Below are positions 27,941 to 38,113 of a DNA stretch of 64,000 nt, in pieces. The notes under the pieces were generated by a model, which was given only the letters and a program-made list of their open reading frames with translations, searched no databases and had not been told where the DNA came from. Numbering within the stretch: the stretch's first letter is position 1; the number at the start of each line of letters is the position of its first letter. The stretch covers positions 34,249 through 98,248 of the forward strand of contig FR902161.1 of NCBI GenBank assembly GCA_000437895.1, given 5' to 3'. The position numbers and the translations under genes are program-made. Source of the stretch: Clostridium sp. CAG:914 (lineage in GTDB: Bacteria; Bacillota_I; Bacilli_A; RF39; UBA660).

Positions 27941-29306
27941 AAAACATTATTTTCTCTTCTATAAATTTTTCTATATCTTCTATATTGATTGATATTTGTT
28001 CCATAGTATCTCTATCCCTTATTGTGACTATGTTATTATTTAATGTTTCATCATCAACAGTTATACAATATGGTGTTCCTATTATATCATTTCTTCTATA
28101 TCTTTTTCCTATGGAACCTGCATCATCATAGTTACACATAAATAACTTAGATAATTTTTGGTATATTTCTTCAGATTTTTCACCATGTATTTTTTTAACA
28201 AGAGGAAGTATTGCAACTTTATATGGGGCAAGTACTGGGTTTAATGATAGCACTTCTCTTATTGTTCCATCCTCTAATTCTTCTTCTTTGTACGCTTCAC
28301 AAAGTATAGCTAATGTTAATCTATCTGCTCCGATTGAATATTCTATAATGGTAGGAATATACTTTTCGTTGGTAACAGGATCTAAATATTCCAACTTTTT
28401 TCCTGAAAACTCAGAATGTCTAGTTAAATCCCATGTTCCACGGTGATGAATTCCATTTAATTCTTCCCATCCAATAGGAAATTTGTATTGAATGTCACAA
28501 GCCGCTTTAGCGTAATGTGCTAGTTTATCATGATCATGAAATCTTAGTTTATCTTTTGATAATCCTATATCTGTAACAAATTTCATTGCTTTTTCTTTAT
28601 AATCATTATATATATCCATACTATCATCATTTTTACAGAAACATTGTAATTCCATTTGTTCAAATTCTACTGTTCTAAATAAGAAGTTACCTGGAGTTAT
28701 TTCATTTCTAAAACTTTTTCCTATTTGCGCTATAGAAAATGGTACTTTAGCACGCATTGTTCTTTGAACATTCAAAAAGTTTACATATTCTCCTTGACAT
28801 GTTTCTGGTCTTAAATATACTAAATCTTTATTATCTTCTACGGTTCCTCTTGATGTTTCAAACATTAATTTGAATTGTTTAATATCAGTCCAGTCAAAAC
28901 TATGACAGTTAGGACAAGTAATATGATGTTCTTTAATATAATCTTGCATTTGTTCTGTAGTAAGACTTTCAGCATCTATTTCTCCTTTAGAATATTCTTC
29001 TATTAAATTATCTGCTCTAAATCTTTGTTTGCATTTTTTACAATCCATTTTTGGATCACTAAAAGAATCAACATGTCCACTTGCTTTCCAAACATTAGGA
29101 TTCATTAAAATAGCAGCATCTATTCCATATGATCTATTATCTTCTTGAACAAATCTTTTCCACCAGCATTTTTTTATATTATTTTTAAGTTCTACTCCTA
29201 AAGGACCAAAGTCCCAAGTATTGGCAAAACCATCATATATTTCACTTCCTTGAAATACAAATCCATATTGTTTACATAAATTAACTATTTTATCTAAATT
29301 TTCCAT
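27939..29306 (-). CDS. glyQS: Glycyl-tRNA synthetase, single-chain alpha2 type
   Basis: 455 residues. Class II synthetase of the eukaryote/Bacillales-Mollicutes type: N-terminal G-F-V-F-Q-G-S-E-I-Y-D-G-F-A-N-T-W-D-F-G-P-L-G, zinc-type cysteines (C-K-K-C and C-P-N-C), motif 2 F-R-N-E-I-T-P, motif 3 G-A-D-R-L, and a C-terminal anticodon domain (P-Y-K-V-A-I-L-P-L onward). Charges tRNA-Gly. SD TAGGAGG before ATG. No T-box is visible in the short upstream region. Confidence 0.95.
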   Translation of the reverse strand: MENLDKIVNLCKQYGFVFQGSEIYDGFANTWDFGPLGVELKNNIKKCWWKRFVQEDNRSYGIDAAILMNPNVWKASGHVDSFSDPKMDCKKCKQRFRADNLIEEYSKGEIDAESLTTEQMQDYIKEHHITCPNCHSFDWTDIKQFKLMFETSRGTVEDNKDLVYLRPETCQGEYVNFLNVQRTMRAKVPFSIAQIGKSFRNEITPGNFLFRTVEFEQMELQCFCKNDDSMDIYNDYKEKAMKFVTDIGLSKDKLRFHDHDKLAHYAKAACDIQYKFPIGWEELNGIHHRGTWDLTRHSEFSGKKLEYLDPVTNEKYIPTIIEYSIGADRLTLAILCEAYKEEELEDGTIREVLSLNPVLAPYKVAILPLVKKIHGEKSEEIYQKLSKLFMCNYDDAGSIGKRYRRNDIIGTPYCITVDDETLNNNIVTIRDRDTMEQISINIEDIEKFIEEKIMF

Positions 29307-29389
29307 TATAACCTCCTAAATAATTTTTGATACATCTAATTATCTTGCTTATGGAATAATTATACTATTAAATAAATATTTTTACAATA

Positions 29390-29425
29390 AAAAAAACTAA
29401 TGAATTTAGATATCTAAATACATTA
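29390..29425 (-). terminator. Terminator after the coiled-coil protein gene
   Basis: TAATGAATTTAGA mirrors TCTAAATACATTA (29398-29425) with one mismatch, followed by eight T on the minus strand. Confidence 0.75.
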
Positions 29426-29434
29426 ATTTTTATT

Positions 29435-30595
29435 TTATTTAACCATTAATAATGTCCAATATGCTACGAGTAACCCTACTATACTTACAGCAAGTATTGC
29501 TAGTATTGTTGTGGATACATATCCGCTTCTTGTTCTTGTTAAATTTTTAAATTTACCTTGTTCATATAAATTTCTATTTTCTTCTTTAACTCTATTAAGA
29601 TTTTCTTTTTTTTCTTCTAATCTAGCAATTAATTTCTGTTTTTCTTCTTCATTAACAGAAAAAGCATTTTTAATTTTTTGAGCAGCTTTTTTAAATTTTT
29701 CTACCACACTCTTTTTGAAATTACCAACTTTACTTCTAGCAGTATCAATTGTTGTAACTATTTTTTGATTAATTTTATTTCTTGTAATAATTATTTTTCT
29801 ATTTGTATTTTGCACCTTTATACCAATATCAGTTGCTGCTATTTTAGTTCTTAATCCTATAGTACCCACAAAATTCTTAATTTTCTGTAAACCTTTCTTG
29901 AGAAAAGTTCCAACTTTACTTTTTTTGGTGTTAACAACAGGTGTTTTCTTAGTGTGTAGTGGTCTTTTACCCTTAGCATTAAGTTTTACAATTTTATATT
30001 TAGGTTGTAATGTAATTACCTCTTTTTTTCGAAATATTTTCTTAATTCTTTCTATATTTCTCTTTAAAGTTGATTTTACTTTTTCTATGCTAGTTATTAT
30101 TTTTTTATTGACATTATTTCTTTTCCTAATAACTTTGTTTTTAATGTCACATATTTTTCCAGAAGCATCAATTATTATACTTTGTGTTTTTAACGTTAAA
30201 ATAGTAAAGGGCTCTTTAATTTTATTAATTATCCTCTTTATTCTTTCTTTTCTTTCCCTTCTAATACGACAAACCTTAGCTTTTTTTGAAGCTTTTCTTG
30301 TACTTCTCTCGTTTAGTTTTATTTGTCTTTGAATTATTCTTATGTCTTTTGAATATTCAATAGCATCCTTTTCATCAATTCTAGCTTGCTCAATTTTTTC
30401 TTCAGCTTCTCTTCTTAATTTTTTTGATTCTTCCATGGCTAAATCACGATTTTTTATCGATGCAATTTGCCTTTCAATTAATTCAATTCTATTTTTATAT
30501 CCATCAATAATGACTTTATTCTCTTCTGTTTCTGGTAATGTTGATATTTTTTCATTTAATTCTTCTACTTGCTTTTGTAAATTTTCAATTGTCAT
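29435..30595 (-). CDS. Basic coiled-coil protein with C-terminal membrane anchor and internal duplication
   Basis: 386 residues, no family recognised. N-terminal coiled coil (about 1-100), two related Lys/Arg-rich segments (about 136-175 and 249-288; shared pattern N-x-x-N-x-K-I-(I/V)-T-(S/T)-I), another coiled coil (about 318-345), and a C-terminal hydrophobic helix (about 363-383) that would anchor it with the basic body in the cytosol. The charge suggests binding to nucleic acid or to acidic surfaces; this is inference. It starts 15 bp after the DUF1292 gene, so the two are probably cotranscribed. SD GGGGG before ATG. Confidence 0.7.
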   Translation of the reverse strand: MTIENLQKQVEELNEKISTLPETEENKVIIDGYKNRIELIERQIASIKNRDLAMEESKKLRREAEEKIEQARIDEKDAIEYSKDIRIIQRQIKLNERSTRKASKKAKVCRIRRERKERIKRIINKIKEPFTILTLKTQSIIIDASGKICDIKNKVIRKRNNVNKKIITSIEKVKSTLKRNIERIKKIFRKKEVITLQPKYKIVKLNAKGKRPLHTKKTPVVNTKKSKVGTFLKKGLQKIKNFVGTIGLRTKIAATDIGIKVQNTNRKIIITRNKINQKIVTTIDTARSKVGNFKKSVVEKFKKAAQKIKNAFSVNEEEKQKLIARLEEKKENLNRVKEENRNLYEQGKFKNLTRTRSGYVSTTILAILAVSIVGLLVAYWTLLMVK

Positions 30596-30610
30596 AATTC
30601 CCCCTATTTT

Positions 30611-30865
30611 TTAAGCATTTAGTAGTTCGTTAACAATATTATGAATTTTTTCTCTTTCAATTTCATCTTCGATATCAAATATTTCATCAGTTCCATCTGG
30701 TTGTTTTTCTAAACGAGAAACTAAAACATCACAATTTTCGCTATCAGTATCAATAGAATATACAACATATTCTTTTCCTTCTACTTCAATTACTGTAACT
30801 ACATCTGCTTCCCTTTCAATATTATTTTCATCTAGTATCTTAAACTTAGTATTATTTTCTTCCAT
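30611..30865 (-). CDS. DUF1292 family protein (YrzB-like)
   Basis: 84 residues, strongly acidic. F-K-I-L-D-E-N-N-I-E...V-V-T-V-I-E-V-E-G-K-E-Y-V-V-Y matches the small DUF1292 proteins common in Bacillota, of unknown function. The start at 30865 has GGAGGG 7 nt upstream; the ATG at 30880 overlaps that ribosome-binding site and is less likely. First gene of a two-gene unit with the coiled-coil protein. Confidence 0.85.
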   Translation of the reverse strand: MEENNTKFKILDENNIEREADVVTVIEVEGKEYVVYSIDTDSENCDVLVSRLEKQPDGTDEIFDIEDEIEREKIHNIVNELLNA

Positions 30866-30922
30866 TTGCAATCCCTCCATTCGTTCTTATTGTAACATAT
30901 ATGTAGTATAATGTCAATTTGT

Positions 30923-30953
30923 AAAAAAATCTCCTCCTACATTTAGTAGAAGA
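30923..30953 (-). terminator. Probable terminator after trmK
   Basis: Imperfect hairpin (TCTTCTAC against GTAGGAGGAGA on the minus strand, with G-U pairs and a bulge) followed by seven T. Confidence 0.55.
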
Positions 30954-30956
30954 TGA

Positions 30957-31622
30957 TTATATTTTATTGTATAAACTAATCATATATTTAGTTTTTATTC
31001 TATCTATTATTTTGTTTTTAGGTAACATTTTTAAGACTAAAGATAATCTTTCTAACTCTCTTTTGTTGTATTCTTCAAATACCTTTCCTTTATTTTTAAG
31101 TAATATTGGTCCAAAATATAGTTCTTTTCTATTATATTTCTTCTTTCCTTTTTTAAACTTAATAATTGTATAATATATTCCTTTATCATATATCATTTCT
31201 TCATCTGATATATAATACTTTAGTTTAGTAATTTCTTTTCTTAAGAAATATAATTTGGTATTACTTTGAATTACAATATTATCTACATTATTAAGTTTGT
31301 TTATATTTTTTTTTAGAATTCCTACGATAGTATATGAACCAAGTCCTGACATAATGATAGTATCTATCTCATTAGCTTCGACTACGTCAAGGCCGTTACC
31401 CAGTCTTAAATCAATGTGTTCATTTAATCTATTATCTGAAATATTCTTTTTTGCATTATTTAAAGCTTGATCATTTATATCGGATGCTATAATAGAAATA
31501 TTTTTTTTATTTTGATATAAATATATATCTAATAATCCATGATCACAACCTATATCTATAACTTTACTGTTATCTGGGATAAAAGATGCTATTAATTCTA
31601 GTCTTTTAGATATTTTATTCAT
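30957..31622 (-). CDS. trmK: tRNA (adenine22-N1)-methyltransferase
   Basis: 221 residues. Class I SAM methylase of the COG2384 family: [12 protein letters not shown] (SAM loop), A-S-D-I-N-D-Q-A-L, and [11 protein letters not shown]. It methylates A22 in the D-loop of tRNAs. The start overlaps the rpoD stop by 8 bp; dnaG-rpoD-trmK is the usual order in Bacillota. Confidence 0.92.
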   Translation of the reverse strand: MNKISKRLELIASFIPDNSKVIDIGCDHGLLDIYLYQNKKNISIIASDINDQALNNAKKNISDNRLNEHIDLRLGNGLDVVEANEIDTIIMSGLGSYTIVGILKKNINKLNNVDNIVIQSNTKLYFLRKEITKLKYYISDEEMIYDKGIYYTIIKFKKGKKKYNRKELYFGPILLKNKGKVFEEYNKRELERLSLVLKMLPKNKIIDRIKTKYMISLYNKI

Positions 31623-32712
31623 TTAAGAAATCCTTTAATTTTTTACTTCTAGATGGATGTCTTAATTTTCTTAAAGCTTTTGCTTCTATTTGTCTTATTC
31701 TTTCTCTTGTTACTCCAAACATTTGGCCTACTTCTTCAAGGGTTTTGCATGAACCATCATCTAGACCAAATCTAAGTCTTAATACTTGTTCTTCTCTTTC
31801 TGTTAAAGTGCATAGAACATCCGATATTTCTTCTTTTAACATTTCATGTGTCGTATATTCTTCTGGTGACATTGTTCTTTCATCCTTAACAAAGTCTCCT
31901 AAGTGAGAGTCATCTTCTTCTCCAATTGGTGTTTCTAATGATACTGGTTCTTGGGCTATTTTGATAACTTCTCTTACTTTTTCAACAGATATATGCATTT
32001 TTTTAGCTAATTCTGCTTCTGTAGGTTCTCTATTTAATTCAAGGGTTAGTTGTCTTTGAATTCTTGATAGTCTATTTATTGTTTCAACCATGTGAACTGG
32101 TACTCTTATTGTTCTTGCTTGGTCGGCTATAGCCCTTGTTATAGCTTGTCTTATCCACCAAGTCGCATAAGTCGAAAATTTATATCCTTTTTCTGCATCA
32201 AACTTTTCAACAGCTTTCATAAGTCCTATGTTTCCTTCTTGAATAAGATCTAGAAATAACATTCCTCTTCCAACATATCTTTTGGCAATAGATACGACAA
32301 GTCTTAAATTTGATTCTGCTAATATATTTTTAGCTTCTTCATCGCCTTCAACTATTCTTTTTGATAATTCTGTTTCTTGTTCTAAAGAAAGCAAACTTAT
32401 CTTACCAATTTCTTTTAAGTACATTCTTACAGGATCATTAATAGTTAGTTCTTTTGCTAGTGTACTATCTTTTAATAACTCATCAAAGCCTCCATCGGCA
32501 TCCCCTTCTTCATTGTCTATATCGTCTTCGTCTGTAACAACTTGGATATTAGCTTCCATCAAACTATTATATAAATCATCTAATGAATCACTATCTAATT
32601 CTAATCCTTTTAGGGCAGACGCTAACTGTTCATAAGTTACAAAACCTTTTTTCTTACCTTCTTCAATTAATTCTTTTTTTCTTGTATCATATGTTTTTAT
32701 TTCTTCAATCAT
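31615..32712 (-). CDS. rpoD: RNA polymerase primary sigma factor
   Basis: 365 residues. A short region 1.1, region 1.2 ([11 protein letters not shown]), region 2 with [18 protein letters not shown] and the -10-binding helix ([13 protein letters not shown]), region 3, and region 4 ([19 protein letters not shown]) for -35 contact. Housekeeping sigma A; the TTGACA/TATAAT promoters in this window fit it. It overlaps dnaG upstream and trmK downstream. Confidence 0.97.
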   Translation of the reverse strand: MIEEIKTYDTRKKELIEEGKKKGFVTYEQLASALKGLELDSDSLDDLYNSLMEANIQVVTDEDDIDNEEGDADGGFDELLKDSTLAKELTINDPVRMYLKEIGKISLLSLEQETELSKRIVEGDEEAKNILAESNLRLVVSIAKRYVGRGMLFLDLIQEGNIGLMKAVEKFDAEKGYKFSTYATWWIRQAITRAIADQARTIRVPVHMVETINRLSRIQRQLTLELNREPTEAELAKKMHISVEKVREVIKIAQEPVSLETPIGEEDDSHLGDFVKDERTMSPEEYTTHEMLKEEISDVLCTLTEREEQVLRLRFGLDDGSCKTLEEVGQMFGVTRERIRQIEAKALRKLRHPSRSKKLKDFLNE

Positions 32713-34426
32713 TTCCTACTCCTTTTAATTTCATAATATCACTTAAAATACTTGCTTGTTTTAAGGGATCTTTTTCTTCTTTTAACATTTTATTTAATGA
32801 TTCTATTTTCATTTTTTTAGGACATGAATTAACAAGATTTATGTAATCATTAATTTCTTCTTTACTATAGTTATCTTTTAAATTCATATTTATTATTTCC
32901 TTAAAGACCTTATTTAATTCATCTTTTGTAGATATGTAACTTATAAAATCTGCTTCATTAATAGTACCATATTTGTGATAATAATATATTATTTCGTTAG
33001 ATAAAATTCTAACTTCTTGTTCATTAAAGTATGGAACTTTTTCTTCTACTAATGTTAATATCTTTTCATCTTTTATCATATAGTATAGTAAGCATCTTCC
33101 AGCATTACTATATTTATCTCTTCTTTTTATATTATTTACAGGTTCTATTTTATTAGGAACATTTTTTTCTTCTTTTTTAAATGTTTCTAATTTTTCTTTT
33201 AATGTCATATATTCTATATCAAATTCTTTAGATAGTTTCTTTAGAGTTAACTCTACTAGAATATTATCTTTACTATTTGATAATTCTTTAATAGTTAAAT
33301 CAATATATTCTGATATATCTTTAATATCTTTTAAATTTTTATCTTTTTTATATCTATTCATTCGATATTCTACAACACTAATTGTATTATCTATTTTAGA
33401 TATAAATTTTTCTTTTCCATATTTTAATATATATTCATCTGGATCTAAATTTTCTTCTAGTCTAATTATTCTTGGTGTTACATCTATTTCTTTTAATACT
33501 TGAATAGCTTTATCGGTAGCTTCATCCCCAGCATTATCACCATCGAAGCAAAGTATTATATTATTAGTTGTTTTCTTTAAAAGCAGGGCTTGTTCTTTGG
33601 TAAAAGCTGTTCCCATGGTAGCTACACAATTATTAATACCTACAACAGATGCTCTTATAACATCCATAAATCCTTCCATAACTATTATGGATTCGCTTTT
33701 CTTTAAATGTTCTTTTGCTAGATGGTAATTATATAATAAATTACCTTTTTTAAATATATTAGTTTCTTTTGTATTAATATATTTACTTTCATCATGGGTA
33801 TTATATATTCTTCCAGAGAAAGCTACGACATTACCGGATAGGTCATATAGTGGAAACATTATCCTATTAACAAATAAATCTTGTCCTCTTTCGTTACTTA
33901 TTCCTAGTGATATAAGTTTATCTAATTTTATATTCTTACTTAGTAAAAATTCCGTTAAAGATGATTTAGACATAGAAAGGCCAATTCTAAATTTTGAAAT
34001 AGTATTTCTATCTATTTTTCTTTTGGTTAAATAATCTATTGCATTATTGCCCAAGGATGTATTCAAACTATTTTGATAATATTTACAAGCCAGTTCATAT
34101 ATCTCTAAATCTTGGTTATTTGTAATTTCTTTTTTTTTAGTATCTAGATTATATCCTAGTTTACTACCAATTAACCTTACCGCATCATAAAAACCAATAT
34201 GTTCATATTCAGAAACAAAACTAAATACGTTTCCTGTTGCATGGCATACAAAGCAGGTATATATTTGTTTTTCAAAGGATACGCTCATGCTAGGAGAATG
34301 GTCATCATGAAATGGACACAATCCAAAATAATTTTTTCCTTTTTTTGTTAATGGTACATAATTAGATATGATGTCTACGATATTTACTTTATTTCTAATT
34401 TCATTAATAACTTCATTGGTAATCAT
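32705..34426 (-). CDS. dnaG: DNA primase
   Basis: 573 residues. N-terminal CHC2 zinc finger (C-P-F-H...C-F-V-C-H-A-T-G, about 38-66), catalytic domain with the TOPRIM motif ([10 protein letters not shown], and [10 protein letters not shown]), and a C-terminal helicase-interaction domain. Makes RNA primers at the replication fork. First gene of the dnaG-rpoD-trmK operon. Confidence 0.96.
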   Translation of the reverse strand: MITNEVINEIRNKVNIVDIISNYVPLTKKGKNYFGLCPFHDDHSPSMSVSFEKQIYTCFVCHATGNVFSFVSEYEHIGFYDAVRLIGSKLGYNLDTKKKEITNNQDLEIYELACKYYQNSLNTSLGNNAIDYLTKRKIDRNTISKFRIGLSMSKSSLTEFLLSKNIKLDKLISLGISNERGQDLFVNRIMFPLYDLSGNVVAFSGRIYNTHDESKYINTKETNIFKKGNLLYNYHLAKEHLKKSESIIVMEGFMDVIRASVVGINNCVATMGTAFTKEQALLLKKTTNNIILCFDGDNAGDEATDKAIQVLKEIDVTPRIIRLEENLDPDEYILKYGKEKFISKIDNTISVVEYRMNRYKKDKNLKDIKDISEYIDLTIKELSNSKDNILVELTLKKLSKEFDIEYMTLKEKLETFKKEEKNVPNKIEPVNNIKRRDKYSNAGRCLLYYMIKDEKILTLVEEKVPYFNEQEVRILSNEIIYYYHKYGTINEADFISYISTKDELNKVFKEIINMNLKDNYSKEEINDYINLVNSCPKKMKIESLNKMLKEEKDPLKQASILSDIMKLKGVGND

Positions 34427-34547
34427 TAACTACCCTCCAATAATAATATTCTAAAAAAATATGCAAATTACTTCCTTTTTAGTTAACTTTTTTTGCTTAT
34501 TTACATAAATTTGACACTTTTTGGTGCTTATTACTTTTAAAAATATG

Positions 34548-35573
34548 CTATTTTATAAACATAGAATCTCCAAATGAGAAAAATCTATATTTATTTTTTA
34601 CAGCTTCTTGATATGCAGATAATATTATTTCTTTTGATGCAAAAGCTGACACCAGCATAATTAGTGTTGATTTTGGTAAGTGAAAATTAGTAATTAGAGC
34701 TGATATTCCTTTAAATTGATATCCTGGATAAATAAAGATATCGGTCCATCCTGATGTTTCTATAAATTTTCCATATTTACTCATTATTGTTTCAATTGTT
34801 CTAGTAGTGGTAGTTCCAACACTTATAATTCTTCTATCTTCCTGTTTGGCTTTATTTAATATATCTGCTGTTTCTTTTGACATACTATAAAATTCAGAAT
34901 GCATTTTATGAGTAGTAACATCTTCTACATTTACTGGTCTAAATGTTCCAAGTCCAACATGAAGGGTTATGAAACACACTATTACTCCTTTATTTCTTAT
35001 TTTTTCTAATAAATCTTTAGTAAAGTGTAATCCTGCCGTAGGAGCAGCTGCTGATCCTATATTCTTAGCATATACTGTTTGATATCTATCTTTATCTTTT
35101 AATTGTTTTTTTATATATGGAGGAAGAGGCATCGTTCCTAGTTTATCAAGTACTTCATAAAATATTCCTTCATATATAAACTTAAATTCGCGTATTCCTT
35201 CCTCAGAAACCTTTATACATTCAGCTTTAAGAAGACCATCTCCAAATGAAATAATAGTTCCTAAGTGAACTCTTTTAGCTGGTTTAACTAAACATTCCCA
35301 ATTATTATTTTCTATATTTTTAAGTAAAAGTAATTCAATTACAGCTTTAGTATCTTCTTTTTCTCCAATTATTCTAGCAGGCAATACTTTTGTATCATTT
35401 AAAACTAAAACATCACCTTCTTGTAAATAATCTGTAATATCATGAAAAACGCTATGAGTTATTTCACCTGTTTCTTTATCTAATACCATAAGTCTAGACT
35501 CATCTCTTTTTTCTATTGGCTCTTGAGCTATTAATTCCTCTGGTAATTCATAATCAAAATCATCTGTTCTCAC
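34548..35573 (-). CDS. queA: S-adenosylmethionine:tRNA ribosyltransferase-isomerase
   Basis: 341 residues. Converts preQ1 in tRNA to epoxyqueuosine using SAM ribose. Marks: [14 protein letters not shown] at the N-terminus, [30 protein letters not shown] and N-F-H-L-P-K-S-T. I chose the GTG at 35573: TTTTGGAGG lies 7 nt upstream and the family begins there; an ATG 19 codons upstream gives unrelated residues. Works with tgt (16401). Confidence 0.94.
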   Translation of the reverse strand: MRTDDFDYELPEELIAQEPIEKRDESRLMVLDKETGEITHSVFHDITDYLQEGDVLVLNDTKVLPARIIGEKEDTKAVIELLLLKNIENNNWECLVKPAKRVHLGTIISFGDGLLKAECIKVSEEGIREFKFIYEGIFYEVLDKLGTMPLPPYIKKQLKDKDRYQTVYAKNIGSAAAPTAGLHFTKDLLEKIRNKGVIVCFITLHVGLGTFRPVNVEDVTTHKMHSEFYSMSKETADILNKAKQEDRRIISVGTTTTRTIETIMSKYGKFIETSGWTDIFIYPGYQFKGISALITNFHLPKSTLIMLVSAFASKEIILSAYQEAVKNKYRFFSFGDSMFIK

Positions 35574-35597
35574 ACTAGTACCTCCAAAACTTCCATT

Positions 35598-35626
35598 ATT
35601 ATAGCACTTAAAATAAAAGAATGCAA
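35598..35626 (-). promoter_or_regulatory. Promoter of queA
   Basis: Minus strand TTGCAT (35626-35621), 17 nt, TATAAT (35603-35598). The -35 lies inside an arm of the upstream terminator hairpin. The hairpin does not belong to queA. Confidence 0.6.
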
Positions 35627-35651
35627 ACATTTAATATTGCATTCTTTTATT
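35612..35651 (-). terminator. Terminator after the LysM protein gene
   Basis: Perfect 15-bp palindrome (35612-35626, 35637-35651), 10-nt loop, followed by T-rich sequence on the minus strand. Confidence 0.75.
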
Positions 35652-35675
35652 GATATTTTACTAATTTACAGTTAT

Positions 35676-36803
35676 TTACAATGGTATTTTTAGTTCCATA
35701 CCTATACTTAATAAATTACTTGTTAAACCATTTAGTTTTTTTATTTCATCTACGGTAGTATTATACTTTTTGGCTATAGAATATAAATTATCACCTGACT
35801 TTATAGTATAATTGATATAATTTCCTATTTGGATAGGTATTTTTAAAGTCATACCTATATTTAATAAATTACTTGTTAGACCATTTAGTTTTTTTATTTC
35901 ATCTACGGTAGTATTATACTTTTTGGCTATAGAATATAAATTATCACCTGATTTTATCACATAGTCTATATAATTAGTACTAGATGGTTCTTCTTTTATT
36001 TTTAACTCCATACCTATGCTTAAATTATTTGATTTTAAATTATTTAATTTTTTTATTTCATCTACGGTAGTATTGTATTTTTTAGCAATAGAATATAATG
36101 TATCACCTGATTTAACTATATAATAATTTTTTCCTGTAACTTCTTCACTAGGTATATTAGATTTAATTTTTAATACTTGACCAACAGTTATATTATTTTT
36201 TTTTAAATTATTTAATTCTTTTAATTCATCTACACTAATATTATATTTTTTGGCTATAGAGTATAGAGTATCACCACTTTTTACTTTATATGTATCTGAT
36301 AAAGCTAAATATTCTATTATAGATTTAACTATTATATCTACTACTTGCTTATAATTATCGGCATCTCCATACTCTATAATTATTGTTTCATTAGGATTTG
36401 TATCTTTTATAACACTATAATAATCATACTTTGTGTTTGTGGGTAATCTTCTTTGATAGTATTTGTTTACAGATATTCCATTATTTTCTAGGTTTGAAAA
36501 TATTAAACTTGCTAATTTATCACTACTTCTTAATGGATATATAATACTGAGATTAGAAGATGTATCAAATCTATTTTGAATTATTAAATCATTGTCTTGT
36601 TTTAATTTATTAATTTGGTTAACTCTATCTTCATCGGTTAATGATTCATCTGTATTTCTTGTTAAAATGCTATTGATATTTTGATTATTAAAACTATTAT
36701 TCATATACTTAGATAAATCTAATAAAATATCTTTTTCATATTTGTCCCCTATTTTGGCACCATAGTCATCTCCACCACGATAGGGATCTATAATTATTTT
36801 CAT
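35676..36803 (-). CDS. Degenerate amidase-3-like protein with four LysM domains
   Basis: 375 residues. N-terminal region (about 1-170) has the Amidase_3 layout: I-I-I-D-P-Y-R-G-G-D-D-Y-G, Y-E-K-D-I-L-L-D, L-T-R-N-T-D-E, I-I-I-E-Y-G. However, Arg replaces the first zinc-binding His (P-G-H-G-G in active enzymes) and the S-I-H-A-N site reads I-Q-N-R-F, so zinc binding is probably lost. Four LysM peptidoglycan-binding domains follow (about 173-215, 226-270, 278-320, 330-373), the last two nearly identical. There is no signal peptide. GGTGA precedes ATG. Such proteins occur in spore coat and wall layers; role here inferred only. Confidence 0.8.
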   Translation of the reverse strand: MKIIIDPYRGGDDYGAKIGDKYEKDILLDLSKYMNNSFNNQNINSILTRNTDESLTDEDRVNQINKLKQDNDLIIQNRFDTSSNLSIIYPLRSSDKLASLIFSNLENNGISVNKYYQRRLPTNTKYDYYSVIKDTNPNETIIIEYGDADNYKQVVDIIVKSIIEYLALSDTYKVKSGDTLYSIAKKYNISVDELKELNNLKKNNITVGQVLKIKSNIPSEEVTGKNYYIVKSGDTLYSIAKKYNTTVDEIKKLNNLKSNNLSIGMELKIKEEPSSTNYIDYVIKSGDNLYSIAKKYNTTVDEIKKLNGLTSNLLNIGMTLKIPIQIGNYINYTIKSGDNLYSIAKKYNTTVDEIKKLNGLTSNLLSIGMELKIPL

Positions 36804-36834
36804 ATTGTTCACCAATAAATTATATGCAAAAGAA

Positions 36835-36856
36835 AAAGACTTAATACTAAGCCTTT
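36835..36856 (-). terminator. Terminator between the TasA-like gene and the LysM gene
   Basis: AAAGACTTA pairs with TAAGCCTTT (one G-U in the minus-strand RNA), then TTTTTC. It overlaps the upstream gene stop. Confidence 0.6.
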
Positions 36857-37431
36857 GTTGTGCTACCTGTGACATTTCTTGTTTCAGCTCCAATATATCC
36901 TGTGAAAGTAGCTCCTACTATTTCATTACCTACTTTAGAACCATCTACCCATAGATAAACAGTTACTTCAGTATTTTCAGTGGTAACTTCATAATCATTT
37001 AATATATAAATTTTTCTTCCATTATTGCATTCATTTATACTATTAGTCATACAACTTGAGAAAGTTCCTTTTGATGGTGTAATATTTATGTTGTTAGTTC
37101 CTTTTTTTACTACTATTTCCCATACTAGTGCATCGCTTGCTAAAACATCAGACATTTCTTCGATGTTAATATATATATTAGCTATGGCATTAATAGAGCC
37201 TTCAGCCATTTTTATATTGACTGATGTTTTGTAAGTTTCATCACGACTTTCTCTTGGTTGTAAGTTTGTTGTTAGAGCTGATCCACCAGTATATAGTACT
37301 TCAAACTTTTTAGCATTAGCTTCGGCATTTTGACTTGATGATACAGTATTAATAAAATAGGCATATGTTACACCTATAGTTAATATGGCTAGCAATAATA
37401 ACCCTAAACTATATAATAATGTTTTTTTCAT
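36847..37431 (-). CDS. Exported SipW/TasA-like protein
   Basis: 194 residues. N-terminal signal/anchor helix ending G-V-T-Y-A-Y-F, the hallmark of TasA/camelysin-type proteins processed by a SipW-like peptidase, followed by a beta-rich domain. Two Cys (S-S-C-M... N-E-C-N) could form a disulfide. TasA relatives build fibres or matrix on the cell surface. It follows a similar gene by 14 bp in the pilus-like cluster. No enzyme motif. The peptidase itself is not in the window. Confidence 0.7.
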   Translation of the reverse strand: MKKTLLYSLGLLLLAILTIGVTYAYFINTVSSSQNAEANAKKFEVLYTGGSALTTNLQPRESRDETYKTSVNIKMAEGSINAIANIYINIEEMSDVLASDALVWEIVVKKGTNNINITPSKGTFSSCMTNSINECNNGRKIYILNDYEVTTENTEVTVYLWVDGSKVGNEIVGATFTGYIGAETRNVTGSTTKA

Positions 37432-37445
37432 TTAATCACATCTTT

Positions 37446-38012
37446 CTATTTTTTTACAGCACTGATAACACTTATTTGCGCACTAAAACTTTTATTCATT
37501 AAATCATTTTGATTTTCTCCATTATCACTTAACCATATTAATAATTCATATTTATATGTATGAGGATATGTTTCTGGTTTTAATAAACTCATAGGAATTA
37601 AATCTATTTTATCAGTAGATAAATTACTAAAATCAGAAGAAGCAATGATATTGTCATCACATAATAATTCATATTTATAATTACTTGTTTTTAATTCTTC
37701 TGATATATTTATATTTTTTAAAGATATTTGTATATTAACTTCATATTTTGATAAATTAGTACCCATTGTTACTAAAAAACTATTTTTAGTAGCATAATTA
37801 TATCTATCTTTATCTTGGATTGGTACTATTTCACTATCTTTAATAAACTCTGTTTGACTAAATATAACGGCAGGTGCTTCTTTAATTGTTGTACCGTTAA
37901 TAGCTGTACTAGCATTTTCGTAGGAATACCATGCATAGGTTGCTCCGATAACAATTGCTGCTACAAAAGATACGGCTAAAATCATAATAATAATAGTTTT
38001 TTTATTACTCAT
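37446..38012 (-). CDS. Exported SipW/TasA-like protein
   Basis: 188 residues. Signal/anchor helix ends I-V-I-G-A-T-Y-A-W-Y-S-Y, as in the next gene. The rest is beta-rich without recognised motifs. Start at 38012 with AGGGTGAT upstream; an ATG 18 codons earlier lies in the leader. It is the first gene after the gap terminator and pairs with the gene at 36847. Probably a surface fibre or pilin-associated protein. Confidence 0.68.
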   Translation of the reverse strand: MSNKKTIIIMILAVSFVAAIVIGATYAWYSYENASTAINGTTIKEAPAVIFSQTEFIKDSEIVPIQDKDRYNYATKNSFLVTMGTNLSKYEVNIQISLKNINISEELKTSNYKYELLCDDNIIASSDFSNLSTDKIDLIPMSLLKPETYPHTYKYELLIWLSDNGENQNDLMNKSFSAQISVISAVKK

Positions 38013-38086
38013 AGTATCACCCTCTATTACATATATAATGATAACATATATTTTTTTTATTAGCAATTATTTTTATTTACTTATAG

Positions 38087-38113
38087 AAAAAAAGAAGACA
38101 TTACATCTTCTTT
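38087..38113 (-). terminator. Terminator after gap
   Basis: AAAGAAGA (38091-38098) and TCTTCTTT (38106-38113), 7-nt loop, T7 on the minus strand; overlaps the gap stop. Confidence 0.8.

Noticed and set aside
29307..29434. T-box leaders upstream of glyQS, serS or lysS
   Set aside because: Upstream gaps are too short and lack the conserved T-box sequence.
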